Positions 1-9,794 of a stretch of 64,000 nt of DNA are shown here, one piece after another. Position 1 is the first letter of the stretch. Every line of letters begins with the position of its first letter. The position numbers and the translations under genes are program-made. The notes beneath the pieces were generated by a model. It made no database searches, was not told where the DNA came from, and worked only from the letters and a program-made list of their open reading frames with translations. The DNA is from Penium margaritaceum (Eukaryota; Streptophyta; Zygnematophyceae; Desmidiales; Peniaceae): the NCBI GenBank assembly GCA_023375785.1, contig SZWC01000843.1, forward strand, positions 35,135-99,134, in the 5' to 3' direction.

Positions 1-138
1 AACTTAATCTTGTGGGACTTGAACCCGGGCCCCTGCCTCTAAAGGTGGACACCATTAACCACTAAGCCACTAAGGCTTGTCTTTTTGGTGTTCCTTTTTG
101 GAGTCACTCCTGCCATGGTGAGGAGCATCATTCCAACA
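1..138 (-). repeat. Copia-A 3' LTR, first 138 bp only
   Basis: On the minus strand the LTR begins TGTTGGAATG at position 138 and runs out of the window. It aligns with 4934-5071 with about six differences. It lies directly downstream of a purine-rich tract, as a 3' LTR should. It carries the tRNA-like module also found in the other LTR copy. Confidence 0.92.
8..76 (-). other. tRNA-like module in Copia-A LTR (copy 1)
   Basis: On the minus strand TGGCTTAGTGG (59-69) matches the pol III A-box consensus and GGTTCAAGTCC (15-25) matches the B box, spaced as in a tRNA gene. The T stem is only partly paired, so this is tRNA-derived rather than an intact tRNA gene. Both LTRs of element A carry it, so it was part of the LTR before this copy inserted. 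Confidence 0.6.
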
Positions 139-152
139 ATCTCCCTCTTGCG
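139..152 (-). other. Polypurine tract of Copia-A
   Basis: On the minus strand the purine run AAGAGGGAGAT lies immediately before the LTR start at 138. This is where plus-strand DNA synthesis is primed in LTR retrotransposons. Confidence 0.75.
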
Positions 153-189
153 TGTTACCCATGGCAGTTGTCCATGCTCAGCCTGCAAC

Positions 190-1944
190 TCAAGAGGCTT
201 GGGAAAGCCCAAGCTCCATACAAGCAGCATCATGCCTGTCCTTGGGTTGCGCCTTTGTCATGGCATCAGCAAGCATGTGCTTTGTGCCGCAGTGCACAAG
301 CACCACATCACCCTTTGCAACGAGGTCTCGTGCAAAGTGATGCCGGATCTCTATGTGCTTGGTCTTCTGGTGTAGCACAGGGTTCTTGGTCAGGCTGATG
401 ACACTCATGTTGTCAACATTGAGTGCCGCTGGCTTCTTTTGCGGCACCCCAATCTCCTTGAGCAATCGCCGCAGCCATAGTGCCTCCTTTGCGGCTTCCA
501 CAAGAGCAATATACTCCGCCTCAGTTCTGGATAGAGCCACATTGTCCTGCTTCCGGCTTGCCCAAGAAACCGCTGCACCACCAAGCACAAAAACATAGCC
601 TGATGTTGACTTGCGGTCATCAACGTCACCTGCCCAGTCAGCATCAGAGTAGCCAACCAACTCAAGGGAGTCAGTCCGCGCTCCCCCTCCAAACACAAGT
701 CGCGAATGTTTCGTTGCCTTCAAGTAGCGGAGAATTCTCTTCACCGCTTGCCAATGTAGCGGCCCCGGATCAGCAACATAGCGGCTCAATTGTCCTTCAG
801 CAAAGGCAAGGTCAGGCCGCGTCGCCACCATGGCATACATTATGCTGCCAACTGCGGACTGGTACGATACTCCAGCCATCTCCGCCTTCTCGTCCTCTGT
901 GCTTGGGCCCATGCTCGAGCTCTGCTCACATGTCGTTGTCATAGGTGTGCCGATGAGGTTGCACTCCTCCATGTTGTAGCGGTGGAGCACCTCCTGCACA
1001 TTTTTTTCTTCACCCATCTCCAGCGGGCGTGCTTTGCAGTCCCTCTTGATGGCGATGCCAAGGTAGTACTCAAGCTTGTCAATGTCTGTCATCTTGAACC
1101 GGCCGCCAAGCTGTTGCTTCAGGCTCTTGAGCTCCCCCTCATCCAAAGACACAAGGATGAGGTCATCCACGTAGTGGACGATAATTTGGTGGAGTGCTGG
1201 CTGATTACGCACGTACACGCTGTGATCGGCCTCGCAGCGCTTGAAGCCAAGCTCACTCATGAAACTATCCATCTTGAGGTACCACATGAGCGGAGCTGGC
1301 TTCAGTCCATAGAGCGCCTTGCGAAGCCGGCACACCTTCCCTTGCGGCGCATCCACCCCCTCTGGCACCTCCATGTAGACTTCCTTGTCCAGGTCGCCAT
1401 TGAGGAACGTGGTTTTCACATCCATTTGGTGGATTTCGTAGTCGCGTGCCACTGCCACCGAGAGGATAGTACGGATGGAGGCAAACTTGGCAACTAGTGC
1501 AAAGGTCTCGTCGTAGTGCTCCCCTTTTCTCTGGGCATATCCTCTCGCCACCAGCCGCACCTTGTACCGCTCCACCTTCCCCTCCTTTGTGAGATTCTTC
1601 CAGAAGATCCACTTGGAGCCGATGATTTTCTTGCCCTCCGGCGGGTCAACCAGCTCCCAAGTGCCGTTCTTCTCGTGGGAGGCAAGCTCTGACTTTATTG
1701 CTCCCTCCCACTCAGCCCCATCCTTCCGCTGCAGTGCCTTGTTTACAGATTGAGGCTCCTCTTGCATGAAGAGGGCTTGTGCAAACCCAGTCCAAATGCC
1801 CTTGTCGGCATCATACCTTTTTCTCCTTCTTTGCACACGGTTACTCGTGCAGGGCTCTTGAGGCGGTTGTTGTTGTTGCTGTCCCCTTTTGGCGCCATCC
1901 TCTCCAAGCGCCTGCTCCCCCTCTCTTGGAAACCTTGGAGACAT
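190..1944 (-). pseudogene. Copia-A reverse transcriptase and RNase H region
   Basis: Seen: a copia RT domain with the catalytic motif HQMDVKT and the YVDD box (HYVDDLIL). It is followed by a connection segment and an RNase H domain with YSDADWAGD, KSTSGY and the TEAEY motif. In the family this part of the polyprotein copies the RNA into DNA and degrades the template inside the virus-like particle. The C-terminal motif KHIEIRHHFARD is typical of plant copia RNase H. It lies downstream of the integrase region, in normal copia order. Product assignment is secure; it is part of a fossil and is not proposed as functional. Confidence 0.92.
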
Positions 1945-3501
1945 CTATTGACTCCCCTTCTCCACGTCCATCTCCGGTGCTTTGGATTCCTTATCCAAAC
2001 TGGCCGGAATAAAGACTGCCGCTCGCCCATCCCTCAGGCGATGCTCTCTGGTTGGTGGTGATGCAAGGATGTCACCCTTATTCACGTCCTCCGGCATCTC
2101 CCCCTCAAGAAGTGGCATCCACTCCCCCCTCTTGGAGAGACCTGCCTCCTTGTCTGTCCAACGGCTTTTCTCGTCAAACGTGACGTTACGACTCCGCACA
2201 ATCTGTTGCCTCCTTGGGTCAAAGCGCCGGTACCCCTTGCTTCCGCTCTCATATCCAAGGAAAATACACCGGCGGGTACACGGGTCCAGGTTGCTCCGTC
2301 CCTCACGTGCCTGCACCATTGCACGTGCAACACAACCAAACATGCGGAGGTGACCCACCGCCGGCTTCCTCCCACTCCACACCTCTTGTGGCGTCTTCCA
2401 CGCCTTGCTCTCCTTGTCCTTCAGCGGCTTGGTCGGCATGAGATTCATGATGTACGCTGCTATCCTTGCAGCCTCCGCCCAATACCATTGTGTAAGGCCG
2501 GCGTCGCTCAACATGGATCGCACCATGTTGAGGATTGTGCGATTTGCTCTCTCTGCGACACCATTCTGTTGTGGGGAGTGTGGAGTTCTTTTCTACCACT
2601 CAATCCCCTTGCTCTTCATCCACCCAAGGCATCCCGCATATTCACCGCCGTTGTCACTCCGGAACGCCTTCACCTTCAACTCTGTTTGTCACTCCACATC
2701 AGCCACAAACTCGTGCATGCACGCAAGGACCTCACTCTTCCGCTTCATTGGGTAGAGGTAGAATTTCCGGCTGTGGTCATAGATGAAGGTGAGGAAGTAG
2801 TGAGCTCCACCAATGGAGCTCTCAAGCGGTCCACACACATCTGTGTGTACCACGGCCAGTTTTGCCGATGCACGCGTCCCCTTAGCGACAAACGGCTGCC
2901 GAGTTGATTTGCCAATGATGCATGGCTCACACACGCACTTGGTTCCATCAAGGTCGCTGATTTGGAGACCCCGCACCACTTCCCTCTTCGCCATTTCCTT
3001 TACGGTCGATGGAGAAATGTGGCAGAGTTGGCGGTGCCATAGGTCCAGGTCTCCTCCATCATTCGTTGCAAGATTGGCGGCGTTGGACCCCACCCGGTTG
3101 CTGAGGATCTTTGCGCGTAGCAGGTTCAAGTCCTCCTCCCTCTTGACACACACAATCACCTCACCTTTGTCCTCTTTGCGGATGACGGCCTCCTTCTTTG
3201 TGAAGAGCACCTCAAGTCCCTTGTCGGTAAGGCGGCTGACTGAGAGCAGGTTTGCCCCAAAGTTGGGCATATGCAGCACATCGTAGATTGTGCTCGTGAC
3301 AGGTTTGCCATCCACAAGTGACTCAATGCGGACGTTACTCTCACTGGCGCCCAGCTCTGTTTTTCCATTGGCCACCGTCATGCGTCTCTCTAAGGCGCTG
3401 TAGGTGACAAATGCCGCCCTGTTGCATTGCGTGTGGCGGCTTGATGTGGAGTCGATGACGGCAACTCCCGGATCCTTCAAGTTGGTGGAGTTGAACGCCA
3501 T
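1945..3501 (-). pseudogene. Copia-A protease and integrase region
   Basis: Seen, from the N-terminal side (high coordinate): an aspartic-protease-like motif (VIDSTSSRH) near 3430. Next comes a GAG-pre-integrase zinc-binding segment (LWHRQLCH, then CEPCIIGK), then the integrase core beginning VVHTDVCGP. Toward 2000 is the copia-specific C-terminal integrase segment with WAEAARIAAYIMN and FLGYESGSKGYR. In the family the protease cuts the polyprotein and the integrase inserts the cDNA. It sits between gag and RT, which confirms the copia lineage. Fossil. Confidence 0.9.
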
Positions 3502-4332
3502 AAGGGCGTGCTCATCTTTCTTCCCGCCCCGCTACGACCGATCTGTTTTCTTCTTGGGACAGTTGTGCGCGTAGTGGCCCTCCTTGCCACAGTTGAAGCA
3601 CTCCCCCTCCCTGTCACCCTTCTTGGTGCCCTGTTTGGCACCCTTCTACTTGTTGCCTCGGCCTCCACTTTGAGGATGAACCGTGTAAGATGAACTTGAT
3701 GCCGCTACACTCTATCGACCGCCACGTCGCATCCATTCATTGCCCACGTACTCAGCAACCTTGGGGTAGTTTAGCTCGTTGGAAGGCCAGCCACCAAGGA
3801 CTGTGATAATGGGACTCCAACTGTCTGGCAAGGCCAGAAGGAGGATCATAGCTTGCAACTGAGAGTCGACCTCCCAACCAGTGGCCACGCACGCCGCTGC
3901 AAGCGACTCAATCTACTGCATGATCTCCATGATGTTGTAACCTTCGTTGGCTTGGAGGGTGACGAGCCATTTGAAGACGAAGAGCTGATTGGAAAGGTTT
4001 CTTGACTGGTAGATGGAGCAGAGTTTTGACCATGCGTCTGCGGCCAGGGTGCATCCTTGGATGTGCCCAAGTTGTGGTGGGCATAACACGGACACAAGGA
4101 GAGCCAACACCTTTTTGTTGCGCTTCTTGTATACCTCCTTCACCTCAGCCGTTGCACTCTCCGGCGGAGCAGTCTCATCACCTTTTACGAGCTCAAGTAG
4201 TCCCTTGTCGTCAAAGAAGACCTCAAAGTGCCACCTCCACAAGGCAAAGCCTGTCCCATAGAGCTTAAGGATAGCGCGGCTGCTCTCTTGCTCGCTGGTT
4301 GCCATGTCTTGCTGTTGGAAGCGTGAAATCAA
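3502..4332 (-). pseudogene. Copia-A gag region
   Basis: Seen: an N-terminal segment with ILKLYGTGFALWRWHFEVFF and LSNQLFVFKWLVTLQANEG, typical of the copia gag (UBN2-like) domain. Near 3550-3600 on the minus strand is a CCHC zinc knuckle, CFNCGKEGHYAHNC. In the family Gag forms the particle and the knuckle binds the genomic RNA. The leader between the PBS and this region is very short (about 30 nt). Fossil. Confidence 0.88.
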
Positions 4333-4359
4333 GCTGGCCTTGAACCCTTTAGAGGCGTC

Positions 4360-4371
4360 GGCCCATAACCC
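4360..4371 (-). other. Primer-binding site of Copia-A (half-tRNA type)
   Basis: On the minus strand GGGTTATGGGCC follows the LTR end after a two-base gap. It is complementary to the anticodon stem-loop of eukaryotic initiator tRNA-Met (plant form GGCCCAUAACCC), not to the tRNA 3' end. The same site follows the LTRs of elements B, C and D. Confidence 0.75.
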
Positions 4372-4570
4372 TTTGTTGGCCTGAGGATGAGTGTGTACCC
4401 TGGAGGGTCCCTAGCAGTGGCTGGTTCACACCACCAACTGTTTTTGGAGAGACTAAAACTGTGGAGCCAACTGGTTCCATGGATGGCAGAAAACTGGTCA
4501 CAGAGTGAGGCCATAGTTGTAGCCTCAATTTACTGGGGATGTACACTTTTTCAAGGCTAACAAGAAGTGG

Positions 4571-4580
4571 CTTTTTATAG
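4571..4580 (-). promoter_or_regulatory. Probable TATA box of the Copia-A LTR
   Basis: CTATAAAAAG on the minus strand, about 490 nt into the LTR. This would place the U3/R boundary shortly downstream. The assignment rests on motif and position only. Confidence 0.5.
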
Positions 4581-4648
4581 CCACTGATATAAGCTTTCCA
4601 GAACACCAAAGCATGCCAGATTTGAAGCTTCCTAGCAGATTTTATGGC

Positions 4649-4880
4649 TTCTAGAGTGGCCCTTGGTAGGCTGTCCTTTTCCCACCTAGGAAGGCATCCC
4701 TTCCCTCCTCTAGAAGCGTCTGTCCCTTCCTAGATTCCTCAGCTTGATTCTTGTAGGAGGGAAGGTATCCAGAAGACCTAGAAACCTCTAGATGCCTTGT
4801 AGGACAAGTCACCCTTCTAGAAGGCGTGCCACCTTCCTGGACCCTCACCTGGCCTTCTAGAAACTTAAAGAGAAACTCTA
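4649..4880. promoter_or_regulatory. Cluster of TTCTAGAA-like palindromes in the Copia-A LTR
   Basis: TTCTAGAA occurs at 4815-4822 and 4855-4862, with related CTAGA-centred copies near 4649, 4708, 4784 and 4875. TTCnnGAA is the core of heat-shock elements, and the cluster lies upstream of the TATA box. Heat-responsive copia LTRs are known in plants (ONSEN). That this cluster acts that way is inference. Confidence 0.35.
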
Positions 4881-4938
4881 GAGGTTGAGCTAGCTTCCTG
4901 GCATTTATTTTCCACCTCCCTTAGGCAGGGCAGAATTT

Positions 4939-5010
4939 CATCTTGTGGGACTTGAACCCGGGCACCTGCCTCTAGAGGTGGACACCATTAACCACTAAGC
5001 AACTAAGGCT
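4939..5010 (-). other. tRNA-like module in Copia-A LTR (copy 2)
   Basis: B box GGTTCAAGTCC at 4948-4958 and A-box-like TTGCTTAGTGG at 4992-5002, minus strand. A CACCT/AGGTG stem enclosing eight bases sits where an anticodon arm would be. Same module as at 8-76. Confidence 0.6.
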
Positions 5011-5071
5011 TTTCTTTTTGGTGTTCCTTTTTGGAGTCACTCCTGCCATGGTGAGGAGCATCATTCCAACA

Positions 5072-5871
5072 TTGACTTCCCCCTTTGGAGATGGAATTTT
5101 GAGTTGGCGATGAAAGTGCGTGCCTTCATCAAGCTACTGAATGGAGAGGAGCAGGCTCCCGCGGAGGGCACACCCGAGCATGAGGCATGGATGGATTGAA
5201 ATGATATTGTCATGTCATTCCTTAGCAACGCGATAGCCAAAAAGCATGTTCCCATCATTGCGGGATTCACACTCGCTTCAGATGCTTTCGACAAGCTCAA
5301 ACGTGTGCACCAATCCACCTCCCTCGCGAATAGATTATTCATCCTACAACGGCTGATTAGCATGCGGGTGAATGAGGGGGAGTCTATCCCTCACTTCTTA
5401 CAGGAGTTTGAAGGACTCCTTGGCGTGGCTCGCCAAATGAACTGGAACCTTGATGAAAAGATGCAGGCCATGATCCTCCTCATGGCGCTACCAGAGAGCT
5501 GGAGTCCAATGATCTCCGTCATGGGTTGTTGGAAGGAGGACAACCTGACATACACGGTATTATCCGAGTACGTGCAAAATGAGGCCACACGTCGCAGTGG
5601 CAGTGAGGTTAACTTCTCAGCCTATGCCGCGCGCTACAATGGTCGCGGGAGCAAATGGGCGGCCTCTGGTCAGAACGGCGGCAGCGGAAGCGGTGGCGGC
5701 GGAGGCAACAATGGCGGCAAGGCTCCCAAGCAACATGGTAACTGCCACAATTGTGGTAAACCTGGGCACTGGGCAAGAGAGTGCAGATTGCCAAAGAAGG
5801 AAAACGGTAGGATCAGTGGGAACAAAGGCAGGAAAAAGGGTGGCAAAGAGGCCACCAACATGATGGCTTAG
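5072..5871 (+). pseudogene. Copia-B gag region
   Basis: Seen: FELAMKVRAFIKLLNG near the left edge, then LANRLFILQRLISMRVNEGE, the copia gag core. A glycine-rich linker (about 5680-5730) and a CCHC knuckle CHNCGKPGHWAREC (about 5746-5790) follow, with a lysine-rich tail. In the family Gag builds the particle and binds RNA. The N-terminal part lies beyond element A's insertion. The core and knuckle resemble element D's gag. Fossil. Confidence 0.88.
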
Positions 5872-6890
5872 AGCACACCTCCAGCAAAGGGAGCGACTCT
5901 GCTCAGGCCAGGAGCCTTCGGGCTGGACTCCGGCACCGACCATCACTCAAGCAATGACCAGGCTGGATTTGTATCCATCGGGCCCACTGAGCGGCGGTTC
6001 AGATGCGCAAACGGCAGCATTGTGAACACAAAGGATGTGGGAGACAAGCTGGTGAGCATCAGATCATTGCCTCTGCCGCACCTGCATGACCCTCCATAAC
6101 CCCATTGGTGTCATGCGGCAGAGGCAATGATCTACATCCCGTGTTACAGCAACACGGGATCAACCACCAGCCTACAACGCCCTACATACCGCAAAGCAAT
6201 GGTGTGGCCAAGCGAATGAACGAGACCATCCTTGGCATGGTGTGTAGCATGCTCTTTGATGCAAAACTCCCACTGCACTTCTGGGCAGAAGCTGCAAGAA
6301 CGGCATGCTACCTTGTCAACCTGACTCCTGCGGCTGCTCTGGGAAGGCGTGGCAAGAAAAAGGACAAGTAGCAGATGACGCAACAAGAGGTGTGGTTAGG
6401 GAAGAAGCCGGACGCCTCACACCTGCAAGCTTTTTGGCTGCAACGCATGGGCAAAGGTCCAGGCGGGAGAGGGTGGCAGGAAGCTCAATGCAAGAGCGCA
6501 AAAGTGCGTGATGGTAGGCTACGAGACGGCCCACAAGACCTACCGTCTGTGGGATCTGACAGCAAGAAGGCTTATCACCAGCCGGGACGTGACTTTCGAT
6601 GCGAGGACACTAGGCAAGGGAGAGCCGATTGATCCCACGCAAGCTCCAAAACAGGGAGAGTGGTTGGTGCTGTTGGAGTCAGGGGATCAAGCTCATGAAA
6701 ATTGGCAAGTGGTGCCAGTACGGCAGGCCACTGAGAAGAGTGGTATGGTAGGGAGAGCGACTACGCAGGCTGACGCAGCGGCGGGCTTCGACACGGAGTC
6801 GGAGACGTCCAAGGCCTCTGTGACCAGCTCAGAGGCCACTGGCTCTGCACAAGAAGAAGATTTAACTTCAGGGCAGCCTGCACCATAGGA
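5872..6890 (+). pseudogene. Copia-B protease and integrase remnants
   Basis: Seen: a protease active-site motif (GLDSGTDHH) near 5925. Integrase sequence with TPYIPQSNGVAKRMNE and LHFWAEAARTACYLVN lies around 6175-6330. A segment with TYRLWDLTARRLITSRDVTFD near 6540-6600 is the usual C-terminal part of copia integrase. An acidic, serine-rich linker follows toward RT. The order fits copia. Fossil. Confidence 0.8.
6061..6133. repeat. 20-bp perfect inverted repeat in Copia-B
   Basis: The arm 6061-6080 (AGATCATTGCCTCTGCCGCA) is exactly complementary to 6114-6133, with 33 nt between. RNA or single-stranded DNA from here would fold into a strong stem-loop. Confidence 0.9.
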
Positions 6891-6999
6891 GCAGCAGCAG
6901 AGCAGTGATGAAGCACCAGCAATGCCGCGCCGTGGCACACGGCAAAGAAAATAAAATCCACAGTATGATGCTGACACCGGAGGCTGGATTGGACTAAGC

Positions 7000-8598
7000 T
7001 GGTCCTGTTTGGCTTAGGGAGAGCCGCTAAATGTGGCAGAGGCGCTAACAAGGCCCGATGCGGCCAAATGCAAGGAGGCGGTGGACAGCTAGCTTGCGTC
7101 CATCGAAGAGAATGGTACATGGGTGCTGGTGGTTAGACCCGCTACCGCTCACGTGGTGGGCTCAAAGTGGGTGCTTAGGCTGAAGCGCAAGCAGGACAAC
7201 AGCATTGACAAGTACAAGGCAAGGGTCGTGGTAAAGGGATTCTCTCAGCGTGTAGGGTCCAAGTATGATGAGACCTTTGCACCGGTCGTCACGTTCACCT
7301 CCATCAGGTCCGTGCTGGCGGTCGTTGCTACCAAAGACCTGGAGATCCATCAGATGGACGTCAAAACAGCTTTCCTTTACGGGAGGCTAGACAAAGAGGT
7401 GCTCATGGAAGTGCCGGAGGGGGTGGATGCACCCGGAGGAAAGGTGTGTCGGCTGGTGAAGGTGTTGTATGGGCTGAAACAGGCCCCAGGTATCTGGTAC
7501 AAGGAGAGGGACAGCTTCATCGCTGAGGTCTCCTTTGCACACTGCAAGAATGATCCCAGTGTCTATGTGCGGGAGGACGGGCGTGGCTTGCTTCTTGTGG
7601 CATTGTATGTCGACGATCTGATCATGTGTCCTTCCTTGCTTGAGGCCCTTGTGGGCCTAAAGGAGTAGGTGAGCAGCAGGTTCAAGATGAAGGACATGGG
7701 TCCTCTCGAGTACTACCTCGGGATCGCTGTCCACCGCAACCGCAAAGCAGGCATCATCGAACGCAACTAGACCAAGTACATCATGGACGTCTTGAAGCAC
7801 TATAACATGGAGGATTGCAAACCCATCAGCACCCTTATGGCCTCCGAGTGCAGGCTCTCCTCTTCCATGATCCCAAGCAACAAGGCGGAGCGGCGGGAAA
7901 TACAAAACATCCCATACCAGTCCACTGTCGGGAGCCTCATGTACGCGATGGTGGGTATGCGCCCTGACATCGCTTATGTGGTAGGTCAAGTGAGCAGGGT
8001 CGTGGCTAACCCTGGGCCACAACACTGGCAAGCCGTTAAGCGGATCTTCCGCTATCTCAAAAATATACGGCACGTGGGACTTCACTTTGGAGGTCTGGAA
8101 GGATCAGACTCGCTGCGACTCACGTGCTACAACAATGCCGACTGGGGAGGACGGATTGACGACAAGAAGTCCACCTCGGGCTTTGTCTGTCTTCTCAACG
8201 GTGGTGCGGTCTCATGGGCAAGCAGGAAGTAGGACTGCATCTTGCTGTCTACTGCTGAGGCCGAGCATATCGCACTCTCGGAAGAATGTAAGGAAACACA
8301 GTGGCTATGCAGCTTGCTCAACGAGATCAAAGTACCACACGAGGAAGCAACTGTCATCCGTGTGGATAACTAGAGCGCCATCGCTATGGAGGAGGATGAC
8401 GTAATTTCCCGACGCACAAAGCAAATCAACATTCGGTACCACTACTCATGCGACCTTGTTGCCAAGGATATCATGGAACTACATCACGTGGAAACCAAGA
8501 GGATGCTTGCAGACTTCGTGACGAAGCTGCTTGATTGCGACTTGCATGCTGCAGGCATTCAAGGAATCGGCATGGTGGATGCAGGAGACGAGGACTAA
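7000..8598 (+). pseudogene. Copia-B reverse transcriptase and RNase H region
   Basis: Seen: the RT motifs GSKWVLRLKRK, YDETFAPVVTF, HQMDVKTAFLYG and LYVDDLIM (the YVDD box near 7610). RNase H motifs NNADWGGRIDDKKSTSGF, TAEAEHIALSEE and KQINIRYHYSCD follow, and the region ends near 8598. The YVDD aspartates and the RNase H ADW motif are present. It is closest in wording to element D's RT/RNase H. Fossil. Confidence 0.9.
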
Positions 8599-8681
8599 AG
8601 ACCAAGACAATTGAGGTACACAAACACCATGAAAAGCTACGGGTTCATGCAAAAGAAGATTACCATGGCAGGTGGCCAGAG

Positions 8682-8696
8682 GTGCAAGGGAGAGAT
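8682..8696 (+). other. Polypurine tract of Copia-B
   Basis: GTGCAAGGGAGAGAT lies immediately before the LTR start. Element D has a nearly identical tract (ACAAGGGAGAGAT). Confidence 0.75.
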
Positions 8697-9383
8697 TGTT
8701 GTTTATGCCCCTTTGGCCACTGCTATAGCTTAGCGGACAAGTTGGGCATGCAGTGCTCCCTTGGAGTAAGTCACCCATACCTGGTTCATGGTGCAAGTCC
8801 AAGCGTGACACTAGCAGTGTAGCGCAATGCATAGCACGTTGGACTTAGGGACAACAGTTCTTGCGTTCGAGCCTTGGTGTGCGCAGGAGGGTTTTTGACC
8901 TTCATGCACAGGGGTAAGTTTCTTAGACATTTCTCCATGCATGAGGAGAGTGTGGCACTTGGCGGTCAGTGGATGGGCCAATTGGCGGACTGGTGAGGTG
9001 GTGTGGAGTGACCACCCCAAAAGTGCCACTACCCACACACCCTAGAAGCCAGGCCTAGGATTATATGTACCAGGATCATTCCTCATTCTAATCACACAAT
9101 CTGGCCTTAGATGCTCCTCACAGAGCCGTCTAACTAAGAAACAGGATAAAGAATACACTAGTTGGTCTAAGCCCCAGGAGTTAGTCTCTCACTAGCACCT
9201 CGCGCGAAAGTGACCAAGTGTTAAGTGGACACAGTTGCTAGCAAGTGATTGCCTAGGAACTGCTGAGTGTGGAACCTTGATCCTGAGGGTGATATCTTCT
9301 CCTAGCTCAAATACTACGAGCGGACGGCAGGTGCTATTGTGTCGGCCCTGTTTTCTAGTCCGTTTACCTCAGGCTGGTTGACA
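8697..9383 (+). repeat. Copia-B 3' LTR (687 bp), also abutting a downstream leader
   Basis: Starts TGTTGTTTATG just after the polypurine tract and ends TTGACA at 9383. The bases that follow are a PBS, not random flank, so this LTR is both the 3' LTR of B and the 5' LTR of the leader at 9384-9794. A possible TATA-like stretch (GATTATATG) lies near 9059. Confidence 0.85.
8812..8886 (+). other. tRNA-Arg-like module in Copia-B LTR
   Basis: TAGCGCAATGC (8820-8830) followed by ATAGCACGTTGGACTT closely resembles the D-arm/anticodon side of eukaryotic tRNA-Arg(UCU). A degenerate B box GTTCGAGCC (8865-8873) follows at tRNA spacing. The anticodon loop and T stem do not fold well, so this is a tRNA-derived relic, not an active tRNA gene. 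Confidence 0.55.
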
Positions 9384-9385
9384 AA

Positions 9386-9400
9386 GGGTTATGGGCCCAC
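9386..9400 (+). other. Primer-binding site, half-tRNA type
   Basis: GGGTTATGGGCCCAC, two bases after the LTR end, is complementary over 15 nt to the anticodon region of initiator tRNA-Met (GTGGGCCCATAACCC). Confidence 0.8.
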
Positions 9401-9463
9401 ACTGACCAGCTGTAAGGCACGCTTTGCTCAACTCTGGTACGTTCTCTCTAGGTGCGCACACCG

Positions 9464-9505
9464 GCTCCATCAGCTCCATCAGCTCCATCAGCCTCATCAG
9501 CTCCA
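9464..9505 (+). repeat. 9-bp microsatellite (CTCCATCAG)n
   Basis: Between four and five copies of CTCCATCAG with one variant (CCTCATCAG), inside the copia leader. Confidence 0.9.
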
Positions 9506-9794
9506 ACGGCTGGGTGTGCACTCAACACACAGGGACCAAGGACAACCTCTGCCCTTGGAGGCACGACCCTTGTGTCCCAACCAGGACAAGCTCTGCCCTT
9601 GGAGGCAACACCCTGGGTGTGTTGGTGTAGATATCTTCTCTGTTTGCAGGTGAACATCGGCCGGAGGGGAAAGCAATGGATCTGCATCCTAAAACCGGTA
9701 GCACACATCAGCTAACATCAGCCTACTTCGGCCTCGACGCAGCAGAGAAGCAAGAAGTGGATAAGGGCAACAAAAATGGTTGACCCATCAGGAG

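Larger units (their letters stand above)
1..5071 (-). mobile_element. Copia-A: Ty1/copia LTR retrotransposon, fossil, left end outside window
   Basis: Seen: on the minus strand the order is LTR (4374-5071), PBS, gag, protease, integrase, reverse transcriptase, RNase H, polypurine tract and the start of the second LTR (1-138). The integrase-before-RT order defines Ty1/copia. The two LTR segments that can be compared (138 bp) differ at about six positions, so the copy is fairly young. The coding region looks broken, with only a few breaks. The right LTR edge at 5071 abuts the gag region of element B, which runs on the other strand, so A appears to have inserted into B. The 5-bp target duplication cannot be checked because the left edge is missing. 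Confidence 0.93.
4374..5071 (-). repeat. Copia-A 5' LTR (698 bp)
   Basis: Bounded by the short inverted ends TGTTGG and CCAACA. On the minus strand it starts TGTTGGAATG at 5071 and ends at 4374, next to the PBS. It contains a TATA box, a tRNA-like module and a cluster of CTAGA-centred palindromes. Confidence 0.9.
5072..9383 (+). mobile_element. Copia-B: Ty1/copia LTR retrotransposon, old fossil, 5' part displaced by element A
   Basis: Seen: plus-strand gag with a zinc knuckle, a protease motif, integrase pieces, RT, RNase H, a polypurine tract and an LTR at 8697-9383. Its visible part starts inside gag exactly where element A's LTR ends, so its own 5' LTR should lie beyond the left edge. It is clearly broken, with on the order of ten breaks, and is older than A. 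Its polypurine tract and the leader beyond its LTR resemble those of element D, so B and D are related families. Confidence 0.9.
9384..9794 (+). other. Copia leader (5' untranslated region) following the Copia-B LTR
   Basis: Starts with the PBS and continues as non-coding leader. The stretch from about 9637 (TCTGTTTGCAGGTGAACATC) through the ACATCAGC repeats near 9705-9725 parallels the leader of element D (minus strand, 58878-59206). No gag follows; the 190-bp repeat begins instead. Either a second, shortened unit sits head-to-tail with B, or a separate copy shares the LTR. Confidence 0.65.

Noticed and set aside
190-4332. Domesticated host gene derived from copia pol
   Set aside because: The whole element with LTR, PBS and polypurine tract is present, so there is no reason to call any part a host gene.
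8812-8886. Functional tRNA-Arg gene
   Set aside because: The A-box half is close to tRNA-Arg, but the anticodon loop and T arm do not form a proper cloverleaf, and it lies inside an LTR.
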